A DNA stretch of 64,000 nt from Catenovulum sediminis. Lineage in GTDB: Bacteria; Pseudomonadota; Gammaproteobacteria; Enterobacterales; Alteromonadaceae. The notes beneath the pieces are model-generated. The model searched no databases, was not told the DNA's origin, and saw only the letters and a program-made list of their open reading frames with translations. Numbering within the stretch: position 1 is the stretch's first letter; the number at the start of each line of letters is the position of its first letter. Positions 8,211 through 17,793 of this stretch are shown here, piece by piece. Made by a program: the position numbers and the translations under genes. The stretch is taken from assembly GCF_040270295.1 (NCBI RefSeq), contig NZ_JBELOE010000296.1; one strand, 5' to 3'.

Positions 8211-9731
8211 CTATTGTGCGTCTTCAATAACTTCTAAGCGAAGGTCATCGATGTACACATCTTGATTGGTATTTTTGTTGAGGTAAAAATCAAATCGACC
8301 CGGTGACGATTGACCGCTCCAATCGTTTGACGGTTTTTCTATGACGATGGTTTGCCAACCGTTTGCATCGGCCAAAGCTGCATCATAACCAAACCAACTC
8401 TCCCAACGCGTTGCCCAGTAGCCTTGCGCGACCGCACGGAACCAGCCATTCACATTGCCTGCGTTTGCTTTTAGTTTAAAGCTTAAACGATAAATTTTAC
8501 CATCGCCGGAGCCTAAAACTTGCGGCGCTTCACTTACACCTAAAGTAATCCCTAAGTTTTTGCTACCATCTGATTTTAAATGTAAACCATATTGCCCGCT
8601 GTATGCTGCAGCTTCACTGGGGGCATAAGTTGAACCTTCAATATTTTCCCAATATTTAATCCAAGGTGAAAGTTCGCCCGACTCAAAGCTATAATTGTGG
8701 TTAAATAATAAGTTTTTACTTGGTGTCACTTTAACCGAGACTTTGTCTGAATAACCTTGATCATTCGTACGTACGTCTAAAGTACCACTATTTAAGACTT
8801 TTAAGCCTTGCACTAAACCACTTGCATTCACTGAGAAAAACTCAGGGTTATAACTTGTCCAGCTTACTGAATCGTCAGACTGTGCTGTTTTGTTTTGAAA
8901 CAAAACGTCTGCGGTTAGCTGAATAGCTTGTCCCTGCTCTACGGTCAACATGTCGATTTGTTGGTTGTCTTTTGAAATCTCAACGCCGATCGGTTTGTCA
9001 GAATCAGTGACGATCATTAGATCTCTAGTGGCGGTTACATCACCGTCTTTACTGGTGGCGGATATTGTGACGCTACCTTGCGCTACACCGGTGATCATCC
9101 CCTGATCATCTACAGTGGCTTTACTGCTATCGCTACTGACCCAAGTGAGTTCAGGGAATGTTGTATTAGCAGGCGAAACAACTGTTGTCAGCTGAATTGT
9201 ACTACCAACTGGCACTTCTGCGTTGTCATTGGCATGAATATCGATTTGTTCAGCTTTTACTTCTTCACCCAATACTCGAACGATTAATACCCGTTCGATT
9301 TGCTCTGATGAACCGTTATCCAATTTGTAGCTAAATTCATACTCGACACTTTCTTCAAATTCGAGTATGTCTAACCAAGCGGATGCGTCGATAATGACAT
9401 CTTCCGCTTGTTTAGTAATGGCACCAGACGGGAGAACTGGCTCAGAATCTAATTTGATTCCTTCCTCATCCACCTCGAATTCATGTTTGAATTTAACAAC
9501 GTACACATCGTTTTGTGTATAGCTGTTTTCTACACCCTGCAGTAAGCTTATTCTGTTTTTACCTGACGTTTCACCTACTTCAAGTGTCAATACTGGATTA
9601 TCTACTGTTACGGCTGGTATTTTAGTATCATCGACCGGTTTGCCAAGTTCATTGTCGCCGCATGCAGAAAGGGCAGTAACGGCAAGCAATGCGGTCAAAT
9701 TTTTTAAATTTACGAGTTTCATAATATTCAC
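8211..9731 (-). CDS. Surface lipoprotein with Ig-like (BIG2) domains and CBM-like C-terminus
   Basis: A 506-residue lipoprotein (lipobox ALSAC near residue 23), likely displayed with the adjacent TonB receptor. After the signal comes an acidic beta-rich region. A bacterial Ig-like group 2 repeat (WVSSDSSKATVDDQGMITGV) follows, then a second, more diverged one (VSWTSYNPEFFSVNASGLV), and finally a C-terminal sandwich domain of about 160 residues. That last domain shares ELSPWI.YWEN, SDG.KN.G.TL and GNV.GWFR.VAQG with the C-terminal module of the GH86 enzyme in the same operon. The simplest role is a glycan-capturing partner of the receptor, filling the place SusD has in Bacteroidetes. That role is inferred; no such function is established for this protein. 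The start could alternatively be the ATG three codons downstream. Confidence 0.82.
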   Translation of the reverse strand: MNIMKLVNLKNLTALLAVTALSACGDNELGKPVDDTKIPAVTVDNPVLTLEVGETSGKNRISLLQGVENSYTQNDVYVVKFKHEFEVDEEGIKLDSEPVLPSGAITKQAEDVIIDASAWLDILEFEESVEYEFSYKLDNGSSEQIERVLIVRVLGEEVKAEQIDIHANDNAEVPVGSTIQLTTVVSPANTTFPELTWVSSDSSKATVDDQGMITGVAQGSVTISATSKDGDVTATRDLMIVTDSDKPIGVEISKDNQQIDMLTVEQGQAIQLTADVLFQNKTAQSDDSVSWTSYNPEFFSVNASGLVQGLKVLNSGTLDVRTNDQGYSDKVSVKVTPSKNLLFNHNYSFESGELSPWIKYWENIEGSTYAPSEAAAYSGQYGLHLKSDGSKNLGITLGVSEAPQVLGSGDGKIYRLSFKLKANAGNVNGWFRAVAQGYWATRWESWFGYDAALADANGWQTIVIEKPSNDWSGQSSPGRFDFYLNKNTNQDVYIDDLRLEVIEDAQ

Positions 9732-9746
9732 CTTATAATTCTGCTC

Positions 9747-12700
9747 TTAGAAATTGACTCGAACACCTACACGATAGCGTCGGCCAAGCTGGGACTCTGC
9801 GACTGTGCGGCTGGTATCAACACTGCTGTCTGTCATTGGATTACCTTCATCAAACGGTATTGCAATGCCATTTTCGTCAGTTAAACCGAGATCCATGTCT
9901 GAACTGGTGAAAAATGTTCTTACAGTGTCATCCGTTATGTTTAGAGCATTAAAGGTAAATGAAACATGCTTGTTCAATTTGTAGACGGCTGAGAAGTCAA
10001 GTGTTTCACGATCGTCTTGCCATAACACCCCACCCTCGTCTCCGCGAGCGACAAGTTGCATCGTGTTAAAGCGATGAGTTAGTTTTAAACTATGGCCAAA
10101 TTTTTCCCAGTATATTGCCGTATTTAGCGTATGTCTTGGCGTGTATCGTTGAGGGAGTGCTTGTAATTTAACGCCTGTAGCTATGCCCGCCAATTCAAAA
10201 GACTCGGCTTCGGATTCTGAATCTTGGAATGTATAGTTAACATTGGTTCCAACACCGGATAATGCACCAGGAAGGAAATCATAAGTTTGTCTATAGGTAA
10301 ATTCGATCCCTCGAGTATATGCGCTTTTACCATTGCGCAAAGCTGAGACTCTGACATCTTCGCACCCTAAATTGAAACTGTCTTGCAGTTTATCTTGTAC
10401 GATTCGATCTGGCATACATTGTACAGTTAACCCATCGCGCATTTGGTAATCCTGGCCGGGTAGTAGATCAACACTCTTTGAAATGAGTAGATCTTCCAAG
10501 TCGACTTGCTCAACGTCATAGTCTCGGCGTAAATCTCTGATATAAAAACGACTTTCGACTTCTTCAGGGAAATCTGTCATATCTTTATTAAATGCGGCCA
10601 ATGAAATCTGGCCAGTTTTGTCAAAATACCATTCTAACGATAGATCTAAGTTAGTTGATTTCAATGGCTCTAGGTTGGGATTAGGTGCAGACAACCGACT
10701 AAACTCGCCCCACACATCCTCGTTGTATTGCCAGTTTGGGCGCAAGTCGTCGAATCTTGGTCGCGCCATTGTTTTTGAAACGGCAAAACGTGCAATGACT
10801 TCGTTGCTCACCAAATAGTTCAGGTTTAGGCTTGGTAGCCACATATCGTTTTCTGAATAACCTTGGCTTTGATAATACCGTTGCTCTCTACCATCGTCGA
10901 AGCGACGTTGTGTTGAGGTATCTGTATGTCTGTAGTTTTGCCACCAACTTCTACCATTCCATCCTTTAGCAAGGGCTTCCTCTGGACTTAGATATTGCGT
11001 TATTGTGTTATCCTCACCATTGGTGATTATGGCTAAATTAGTATCATAACAAGGATAATAGTTATCGATTGGTGTTCCTGCCCCTTCTTTAACACCGTCT
11101 CCTTGACCTCCCGCATTTGGGTCTTCGATAAATATCTCACCTTCTGAGAGTACGTAAGTACCGTCAATGCGAATTAATCTATTTCCGTTTTGATTTGGCG
11201 GACAAGCGTCGTTTGTATCATCAAACAATCCATTTGCGATTAATTCATGACCGGCAAAAATTCGATCACCATCAAAAAACTTGGCGGTTGATGAGCCTTT
11301 GGGCGACTCAACTTCTGTGTGTACGTACCGTAGGCCGATGTCACCTGTTAGGCGGTCATCTAGGTAACTGAAGTTTAATTTACCGTATAGTGAATGATTA
11401 TCTTGAATCATTCTACGGCTGGCACTTTCATCGTTTGAGATTGAAAAGTCACTCAAGCCGAATATTTCTTCAAATGCTTTGTCGGCGTTGATCAACCCCC
11501 AACCTGCTAGAAAATCATCATTGTATTCGTCACGACTACCTACTAAATCAGACATAAAATCATCTACGGGTAACGATCCCTGATCTAATATATCGACCAC
11601 AAAAATGTCAGATGTGGTTTGCCCGTTAATTGGTTTACCTTCTGCATCAAATACGGTTTCAGGACTGCCTTGAAACTGTTGATAGCCTCTATATACATCT
11701 TTATCTCGTTGCGATATTTTTGCACCAAATTCAATTTTGTTGATGCCTGCCATATCTACTGTCCAGTCAAAATCAAGATATACGCTCTTGTTGACATCTG
11801 TTGTGCGATCGTCTGAACGCGCCACGTAGCCAACGTGAGATGCATAAGGATCGAGTGGGTTAAAACCGCCGGATGCAATGTTTGATTCGTTGTCATTTAT
11901 GCCGCCCGGAACATAAATGTAGTCTTCGGTTGCAACAACAAACTGGCATTTTTCTCCACCGGTGCAGTCGTAACCTACAGGTTCGAGAGTGTCTAATGGC
12001 GTATTGTTTAAAACTTGGCGTGGTAATGTGCCCCAGTTAGCCGTGTTAACGTTTGAATTTGGCAAACTTTCGTAATCTGAACGAGAATAACCTGCCGTCA
12101 GATTGGCTTTAAAGTTATCTGTAAAGAAATGTTCAAATTTAAGTGTTGCAGTTTTAGTGTCAGTCTCATTTCCACCTTGGTTGCGCCCGTATGCGCCTGT
12201 TCCGTGACGGTTTAAATATTTTACGAGGGTATGCGATTCAGTATTAACGACCCACCAGTCTTGTTGCGGATCTTCTGCAAAATTATCAAATTCTGCAGAA
12301 GATGGGTTTGGTGCTCGGACTGAAATGGTATGGTTATCTTGGAGTACTTTTTGTTTCGTGAATGCTAAATCCAACTGAATGTCGGTATCTTCAGTGGCTA
12401 GAAACTGAAAGCCGGCATTTATCGTTTGTCTTTCCCGCACATTCTGATGCAGTTCATAAGCCATTGTTTTACGCATTAACGCTCTTGTATCTTCGGTGAT
12501 TAGATTTCCTTCTAGGTCTCGCGCACCGTTGGCTCGCACATCGACTGCTTGATATGCCGTTTGCCAGTCACCTCCAATCTGGTCCTTTCTGATGGTATCT
12601 GTTTCATCACTTACGGTTAGAGCGACACCAAATCTATCATCAAAGAATTTTTTTATCATAGAGGCCGAAACTTTGTAATCTGTTTCGTCTGCAAATTGGT

Positions 12701-13256
12701 TGTATCGTCCTTGAAGTTCAGCGGTTAAACGTTCGTTGGCAACATTGAGTGGTTTGACTGTGTTTAATACCACGTTTGCGCCTAGCGATCCTTCATCATG
12801 ATCTGCGCTAGAAGTTTTATAAACGTTAATTGATGATAAAATATCTGAGGAAAAAACACTTAAATCAACAGCTTGGTTTTCTCCACCACTGGTCAGTGTA
12901 ATGCCATTTAGTGAAATGTTATTTAAATCAGGTGCTGCCCCACGGACAGAGATGACCGTACCTTCACCATCTTCGGTTTGTACGCTAACCCCTGTAACTC
13001 GGGATAACGCATCTGCGATATTTTGGTCTGTGTTTTTACCAATGTCTTCGGCAAATATAGAATCAACTATTGTGCCTGCATTGCGTTTTTCGTTAATCGA
13101 TTTTAATACACTACCGCGATAACCTGTGACTTCTATGGTTTCGACTTCTTCGGCTTTTGTTTTTTCGTTATTTTCTTCTGCCGCCCAACCGTAATTGACA
13201 GTGAGTGCGGTTAACACTGCGATGCTGGTTGGAGCCAGTTTTGTTTTCATTTGCAT
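9747..13256 (-). CDS. TonB-dependent receptor (PUL type)
   Basis: An outer-membrane receptor of 1169 residues for energised import of oligosaccharides. It has a signal peptide ending near WAAEEN, then a short TonB-box-like stretch (VETIEVTGYRGS) and the plug (IFAEDIGKNTDQNIADALSRVTGV, then VRGAAPDLNNISLNG). A long 22-strand-type barrel ends in the aromatic C-terminus GRRYRVGVRVNF. Four cysteines in two pairs (CTGGEKC, and CPP with a later CYD) suggest loop disulphides. It is the first gene of the minus-strand operon leading to the lipoprotein, halogenase-like protein and GH86 enzyme, so agaro- or porphyran-oligosaccharides are the likely cargo. The 443-bp upstream region should hold its promoter. 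Confidence 0.95.
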   Translation of the reverse strand: MQMKTKLAPTSIAVLTALTVNYGWAAEENNEKTKAEEVETIEVTGYRGSVLKSINEKRNAGTIVDSIFAEDIGKNTDQNIADALSRVTGVSVQTEDGEGTVISVRGAAPDLNNISLNGITLTSGGENQAVDLSVFSSDILSSINVYKTSSADHDEGSLGANVVLNTVKPLNVANERLTAELQGRYNQFADETDYKVSASMIKKFFDDRFGVALTVSDETDTIRKDQIGGDWQTAYQAVDVRANGARDLEGNLITEDTRALMRKTMAYELHQNVRERQTINAGFQFLATEDTDIQLDLAFTKQKVLQDNHTISVRAPNPSSAEFDNFAEDPQQDWWVVNTESHTLVKYLNRHGTGAYGRNQGGNETDTKTATLKFEHFFTDNFKANLTAGYSRSDYESLPNSNVNTANWGTLPRQVLNNTPLDTLEPVGYDCTGGEKCQFVVATEDYIYVPGGINDNESNIASGGFNPLDPYASHVGYVARSDDRTTDVNKSVYLDFDWTVDMAGINKIEFGAKISQRDKDVYRGYQQFQGSPETVFDAEGKPINGQTTSDIFVVDILDQGSLPVDDFMSDLVGSRDEYNDDFLAGWGLINADKAFEEIFGLSDFSISNDESASRRMIQDNHSLYGKLNFSYLDDRLTGDIGLRYVHTEVESPKGSSTAKFFDGDRIFAGHELIANGLFDDTNDACPPNQNGNRLIRIDGTYVLSEGEIFIEDPNAGGQGDGVKEGAGTPIDNYYPCYDTNLAIITNGEDNTITQYLSPEEALAKGWNGRSWWQNYRHTDTSTQRRFDDGREQRYYQSQGYSENDMWLPSLNLNYLVSNEVIARFAVSKTMARPRFDDLRPNWQYNEDVWGEFSRLSAPNPNLEPLKSTNLDLSLEWYFDKTGQISLAAFNKDMTDFPEEVESRFYIRDLRRDYDVEQVDLEDLLISKSVDLLPGQDYQMRDGLTVQCMPDRIVQDKLQDSFNLGCEDVRVSALRNGKSAYTRGIEFTYRQTYDFLPGALSGVGTNVNYTFQDSESEAESFELAGIATGVKLQALPQRYTPRHTLNTAIYWEKFGHSLKLTHRFNTMQLVARGDEGGVLWQDDRETLDFSAVYKLNKHVSFTFNALNITDDTVRTFFTSSDMDLGLTDENGIAIPFDEGNPMTDSSVDTSRTVAESQLGRRYRVGVRVNF

Positions 13257-13298
13257 GTTGCTCTCCGGTGTATTTTAAATGCAAAACTAAGCAATCAA

Positions 13299-13311
13299 AT
13301 GTAAATTACAT
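13299..13311. promoter_or_regulatory. Palindrome upstream of TonB receptor
   Basis: ATGTAA-A-TTACAT is a perfect inverted repeat around one central base, 43 bases before the receptor start. The surrounding stretch is AT-rich, with a TGTAACAATTT tract further out. It is a candidate operator. The rest of 13312-13699 shows no gene I can support: a short plus-strand open frame there has no ribosome site or recognisable product. Confidence 0.35.
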
Positions 13312-13615
13312 CAATCAGATATAAATATCAACAAATTATTTACACCTTTTGTAACAATTTTAATCTATTAATTGATTACTCTGGCCGAAAGTCGGTCGGA
13401 AAGTACTGAGAAGAAAAGTGTTTGGGGGAATGGTTTGTTTTATAGATTATATAAAAAAAAATCTTTATATTTAAATTTATATGGGTGTAAAAAGGATGAT
13501 TTTGAGATGAGGCAGATTACAAGATTCGAATTATCCAGAAAAAGGGAGTGGTACTACGTGGTGGTAGACAAGATCTCGGGGGTACACAAGATCTTATGTG
13601 TGCAGTGGTAAAGCA

Positions 13616-13647
13616 TGGAGCCATGCTTGGCCCCATGTTTGGCTCCA
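13616..13647. terminator. Inverted repeat downstream of ManD gene
   Basis: An 8-bp perfect inverted repeat (TGGAGCCA / TGGCTCCA) with a 16-nt loop, located about 50 bases past the mannonate dehydratase stop. There is no strong T run, so this is only a possible terminator. Just upstream the sequence ACAAGATCT occurs twice. Confidence 0.35.
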
Positions 13648-13699
13648 CTTTGTTTAAACAAGCGAGTCGCATTATTTAGGATACGGTTTGATTCAGTGT

Positions 13700-14908
13700 C
13701 TACCAGTTCCAAAGTGTGCCGTCTTCAAGGCGGTTAACTGGCAAACAAGCGCGTTTATATGGATGCTTTTTAGCTTCGGCTTCATCTATATCGACACCAT
13801 GACCTATGGTTTCACCAGGTGTAAAAAAGCCATCTTTAAATTCATATGAACGCGTAAAGACTGATTCCATTAACTCTGAATGTGGCATATGCTCTTGAAT
13901 ACCAAAATTCGGAACCCAGTAATCAAAATGTAAAGCTGTCCCCATCGTGATCGGTGATAAATCAGTCGCACCATGGAAACCGGTTCTAACATGATACAGG
14001 CTAGCTAAGTCTGCTATCCTGCGAACTTGAGTAATACCGCCAGCATGGACTAGTGTGGCGCGAATATAGTCAATTAATTGATTTTGAATGAGTTCTCGGC
14101 AATCGTGAATTGAGTTGAATACCTCACCCACCGCAATTGGAGTCGTTGTATGTTGGCGAACCAGTTTAAAGCCTTCTTGGTTTTCAGCTGCTACTGCATC
14201 TTCCATCCAGAAAAGGTTATAAGGCTCTAACGATTTGCCTAATCGAGCTGCTTCAATTGGGGTTAACCTATGATGTACATCATGTAATAAATGAACGTCA
14301 TCACCATATTGGTTTCGAATTGCTTCAAATAACTTTGGCACAAAGTTTAAATACTTTTCAGTCGACCAAACGGTTTCTTTGGGTAAATCTGAATCCGCGG
14401 GTTCATATTTTTCGCCTTTTTTTGCTACACCATAAGTGCTGGCAACACCCGGAATGCCCGATTGAACTCGTACCGCTTTATAACCTTGCTCAATCGCTTT
14501 ACCAACAGCTTCTACCGTGTCTGATATCTCTAAACCATTAGCATGCGTATAAACCATTATTTTATCTCGGCTACGCCCACCCAACAGTTGATATAATGGC
14601 ATATTAGCCATTTTGGCTTTAATGTCCCACAAGGCCATGTCAACGGCCGCGATAGCGGTCATACCGATCGGGCCTCTGCGCCAATAAACACCTCGGTATA
14701 AATACTGCCATATATCTTCTATGCGTTGCGGATCTTTGCCAATTAATGCAGGAATAACATAGTCTTCTAAAAAGCTAACAACTGACTTTTCACGCCCATT
14801 CAGCGTTGCATCGCCGATTCCGTAGACGCCTTGATCGGTGACAATTTTTAGTGTGACAAAGTTACGTCCAGGTGAACAAACAATCACGCGTGCTTCAGTG
14901 ATTTTCAT
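13700..14908 (-). CDS. manD: D-mannonate dehydratase, enolase superfamily (ManD/RspA type)
   Basis: Cytoplasmic enzyme converting D-mannonate to 2-keto-3-deoxy-D-gluconate (KDG). The 402-residue length and residue positions match the enolase-superfamily ManD family closely. Tyr159 lies in the ASTYG loop, Asp210 and His212 in LLHDVHH, Glu236 in WMED and Glu262 in AVGEVF. These are the catalytic and metal-ligand positions described for the Novosphingobium ManD, and even the numbering agrees. His312 (GFHGAT) fits the final active-site histidine. It is the last gene of a minus-strand run behind the TRAP transporter and UxaC, consistent with glucuronate-derived mannonate. The intervening reductase (UxuB) is not in the window. 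Low-activity members of this family also use gluconate, but the intact residue set favours true mannonate dehydration. Confidence 0.92.
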   Translation of the reverse strand: MKITEARVIVCSPGRNFVTLKIVTDQGVYGIGDATLNGREKSVVSFLEDYVIPALIGKDPQRIEDIWQYLYRGVYWRRGPIGMTAIAAVDMALWDIKAKMANMPLYQLLGGRSRDKIMVYTHANGLEISDTVEAVGKAIEQGYKAVRVQSGIPGVASTYGVAKKGEKYEPADSDLPKETVWSTEKYLNFVPKLFEAIRNQYGDDVHLLHDVHHRLTPIEAARLGKSLEPYNLFWMEDAVAAENQEGFKLVRQHTTTPIAVGEVFNSIHDCRELIQNQLIDYIRATLVHAGGITQVRRIADLASLYHVRTGFHGATDLSPITMGTALHFDYWVPNFGIQEHMPHSELMESVFTRSYEFKDGFFTPGETIGHGVDIDEAEAKKHPYKRACLPVNRLEDGTLWNW

Positions 14909-14926
14909 AATAAACTCTCCAAACGA

Positions 14927-16207
14927 CTAAAATAAGGTATCAGGTAAAAACATAACCAGCGATGGGAACATTGCCAGCAAGACAATTAAAACAATGACAG
15001 CCAAATAAAACGGCACTGCATCTTTTAAGAAGGTTTCAAGCGGACATTTCATGATGTTGCACACAGTATACATAGCTACTCCAACAGGAGGTGTGGTACC
15101 GCCAAACGTGACAACTATCATCATCAATACGCCAAAATGAACCGGATCAATTCCAACCGACTGAATAACGGGAACTAAAATGGGTGTCAGCAATAACACT
15201 GTCACTGTACCTTCCATCAACATGCCGACAAAAAGTAAAAAGACCAAGCATATTAATAAAACAATTGCTGGGTTTTGGCTGATATCCTGAATACCTTGCG
15301 CCATACTGACCGGCAATTGCTCATAAGCGATTAGATAGCCAATCACCCCTGAAGACAGAATGATCAGCATTACCATGCCAATATCATCAACACTCTCATA
15401 AACTGAAGTCATTAAAGATTTAAAGCTTAATTCTTTGTAGACAAAACGACCAATAACACAGGCATATACCACAGCAAATGCGCCGGCCTCCGAAGGGGTA
15501 AAAATACCAAAGCGTATTGTGACTATTAAAATAACCGGAAAAAGCAATGCCCAAATACAGTCTTTAGCAGAGCTGAATACTTCTGCCAATTTTGGTAATT
15601 TAGCGAGGCTTTGTTGACTTTGTTTAAATTTAAATTTGGCGGTTAGGTAAACCACCAACATCAAAGTAAACATTAGCAATACACCCGGTACAATACCGGC
15701 TAAAAACAACTTTCCGATTGAAACATTGCCAACGTAGCCATACAAAATCAAACCGATACTCGGCGGTATACATGCGGTAATTAATGCACTTACGCAGATT
15801 GCGGCCGCACTGAAGCCTTTAGGGAGACCCGATTCTTCCATCGGTTTGCCCAAAATACGTGCCTGCATCGCGGCATCAGCGATTGCAGAACCGGACACGC
15901 CGCCCATCAGTGCGCTTAATACGATAGTTACATGTGCTAAGCCGCCGGCTATCCATGCAACGAGCAAATTTGCAAAATGAATAAGCCTTTGTGTGATACC
16001 TGAAACATTCATGATGTGCCCAGCTAATATAAAGAAAGGCACTGCTAATAATGGAAAGCTTTGACTGGAAGCCACGATACGTTGCACGGCCACTACAACA
16101 GGAATGTGTTCCGCCAGCGCAAAATAAGATAAACCTACTGCTAATAAGCTAAATGCCAGTGGCATTCCTAATAGTAAAAGGGCTAAAAAAAGAATTAAAT
16201 ACAACAC
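14927..16207 (-). CDS. dctM: TRAP transporter large permease (DctM family)
   Basis: A 426-residue integral membrane protein with about 12 hydrophobic segments, the ion-coupled channel subunit of a TRAP importer. The family pattern is clear: GMPLAFSLLAVG at the N-terminus, AVPFFILAG, GSAIADAA, and the late GGTTPPVG motif. It starts with GTG at 16207, whose G overlaps the last base-pair of the preceding TAG stop, indicating translational coupling to DctQ. With DctQ and DctP it forms a complete three-gene transporter. Its place between UxaC and ManD suggests uronates or sugar acids as cargo. Confidence 0.95.
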   Translation of the reverse strand: MLYLILFLALLLLGMPLAFSLLAVGLSYFALAEHIPVVVAVQRIVASSQSFPLLAVPFFILAGHIMNVSGITQRLIHFANLLVAWIAGGLAHVTIVLSALMGGVSGSAIADAAMQARILGKPMEESGLPKGFSAAAICVSALITACIPPSIGLILYGYVGNVSIGKLFLAGIVPGVLLMFTLMLVVYLTAKFKFKQSQQSLAKLPKLAEVFSSAKDCIWALLFPVILIVTIRFGIFTPSEAGAFAVVYACVIGRFVYKELSFKSLMTSVYESVDDIGMVMLIILSSGVIGYLIAYEQLPVSMAQGIQDISQNPAIVLLICLVFLLFVGMLMEGTVTVLLLTPILVPVIQSVGIDPVHFGVLMMIVVTFGGTTPPVGVAMYTVCNIMKCPLETFLKDAVPFYLAVIVLIVLLAMFPSLVMFLPDTLF

Positions 16208-16680
16208 TATAAATCTCCACTACCTTGCTTAACTAACTGACTACTTTGCCTAACGATAGTAATCGTCATTAGCAGGGCGCCAACTGGAATCGCTGCTGTT
16301 ACCCATGCGTAGGGGATCTCTGTGCTGCCCAACGTTCTGTCAGGATTGAGCAGCGAAAGCTCAATACCAAAAATAAACAAGGTGGTTAAAAGCACTAATG
16401 TCATAGCGTTAAATACGAGTCGAAGGACGTGTTGCAAACTGGGTGAAAACCGCTTGAAAATAACATCGACCGTCGCATGGTTTGAATGTCTAAGTGCTAA
16501 GTTGGCGCCAATCATACTTAACCAAGCAAATAGCAGTTGCGCCACATCAACCGACCAAATAATCGGTAAAGAAAAAGAGCGCATTAACGCCGCAAGAAAC
16601 ACCAATAAAACAATCGCGATTAACAATAAGCCACAAATAATTTTTTCCACGTGGTCTATTCGATTAAAAAGTTTATTCAT
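16207..16680 (-). CDS. dctQ: TRAP transporter small permease (DctQ family)
   Basis: A 157-residue protein with four membrane segments and the DctQ-type stretch SVDVAQLLFAWLSMIGANLALR. It is the small membrane subunit that partners DctM. Its start overlaps the 3' end of the binding-protein gene by 8 bases and its stop overlaps the DctM start, so all three are one tightly coupled unit. Confidence 0.93.
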   Translation of the reverse strand: MNKLFNRIDHVEKIICGLLLIAIVLLVFLAALMRSFSLPIIWSVDVAQLLFAWLSMIGANLALRHSNHATVDVIFKRFSPSLQHVLRLVFNAMTLVLLTTLFIFGIELSLLNPDRTLGSTEIPYAWVTAAIPVGALLMTITIVRQSSQLVKQGSGDL

Positions 16681-17638
16681 CTCTTAACACCTCATAAACT
16701 TGCTCGCGCAATTCCGAATAACCCAAAGTCTCATATACTGATGTTGTTGCTTCGACAAAAGGTGCTAGATTTATTTTATTGATGGTTAAACCTTGCTGCC
16801 GTAATTCTTGCTCTATCTGACTTTCATTTGACTGCACAATATGGGTCGCAAATCGCCCTGCTATAGCGGCACTTTCTATTATGATTGACTGTTGTTGAGG
16901 GGGGAGTGAGTCGAACCAATCCGCGCTGGTGACTAAACCAGAAATCAGCTGAATATGACTTGTTTTGGTTATATGGCTGGTCACTTCATATAAGCGAGCA
17001 CCGTAAATGGCATCGTACTGAGCCTCTGCTGCATCTAACACTTTTTGCTGCAAACCACTATAAACCTCGGTAAAACTAAGTGGTGTGGGTGTTGCGCCCA
17101 TCGCTTTGATAGACTCAATCCAAATGGGGGCGCCCACCGTGCGCATTCGCACGCCAGCTAAATCTTCAGGCTGGTCAATTGCTTTGTTTGTCAACAGGTG
17201 TCTACTGCCCTGCCACCAGTTAAAAGCCAGCACTTTTAGGTGATTTTTGTTCTGTAATTTATCCGCCCATGATTGAAATAATTTAGATTCAACCAATTTG
17301 TCTAACTGCGACATATCTTGCAATAAATAAGGTGCCCCCAAGATACCTATTTCTCGTTGGTAAGTAGATAGGCGACCGCCATCAACCAAAACAGCCACAT
17401 TAGTTCCAGCCATTGCTTGCTCTAAAATGTCTTCATCGTTACCGAGCTGTGAACCAACAAATAGTCGTATTTCTACTTGCTGGTCAGTTTTCGATTCAAC
17501 TAAAAGCTTAAAACGTTCTAACCCTTTATACATAGGGTCATGACTGCTTAATGCAGTAATAACATTGAGCTGATTTTTAGCCCATGCTAAGTTTGTGCTA
17601 ACCACGCACAAAATAAATATTAAAATTAGTTTAACCAC
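16673..17638 (-). CDS. dctP: TRAP transporter substrate-binding protein (DctP family)
   Basis: A 321-residue periplasmic solute-binding protein with a signal peptide (cleavage near LAWA-KNQ). Family landmarks are the central segment LAGVRMRTVGAPIWIESIKAMGATPTPL, which includes the arginine that usually salt-bridges the substrate carboxylate, followed by EVYSGLQQKVLDAAEAQ. Together these predict binding of a carboxylated ligand. The genes around it (UxaC, ManD, UxaA) point to hexuronates or aldonates. A hairpin-forming sequence separates it from uxaC upstream. Confidence 0.93.
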   Translation of the reverse strand: MVKLILIFILCVVSTNLAWAKNQLNVITALSSHDPMYKGLERFKLLVESKTDQQVEIRLFVGSQLGNDEDILEQAMAGTNVAVLVDGGRLSTYQREIGILGAPYLLQDMSQLDKLVESKLFQSWADKLQNKNHLKVLAFNWWQGSRHLLTNKAIDQPEDLAGVRMRTVGAPIWIESIKAMGATPTPLSFTEVYSGLQQKVLDAAEAQYDAIYGARLYEVTSHITKTSHIQLISGLVTSADWFDSLPPQQQSIIIESAAIAGRFATHIVQSNESQIEQELRQQGLTINKINLAPFVEATTSVYETLGYSELREQVYEVLRDE

Positions 17639-17741
17639 TTTAAAGACTCACTTATTCTACTCGGTTGTGTCACCCGAACATTGCGCTGAAACATTTATGA
17701 AATGCGGCCTAGTTGCGCTGTAACCTTCATAATAATTCTCG

Positions 17742-17774
17742 TATGGTGTCTAGCGAGATTCACTAGACACCATA
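17742..17774. other. 12-bp perfect stem-loop between uxaC and dctP
   Basis: TATGGTGTCTAG and its exact reverse complement CTAGACACCATA are separated by 9 bases in the uxaC-dctP gap. No T run follows on the minus (coding) strand, so it looks more like an mRNA-stabilising or processing hairpin than an intrinsic terminator for uxaC. Confidence 0.55.
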
Positions 17775-17793
17775 AAAACGGCTGTGCTTATGA

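Noticed and set aside
13372..13611. Short plus-strand open frame of 79 codons upstream of the first TonB receptor
   Set aside because: No ribosome site, no recognisable product, and unusual composition for this genome. It overlaps the promoter region of the minus-strand receptor.
13700..14908. 3,6-anhydro-L-galactonate cycloisomerase as an alternative for the enolase-superfamily gene
   Set aside because: Attractive in an agar locus, but Tyr159, Asp210, His212, Glu236 and Glu262 match mannonate dehydratase position by position.
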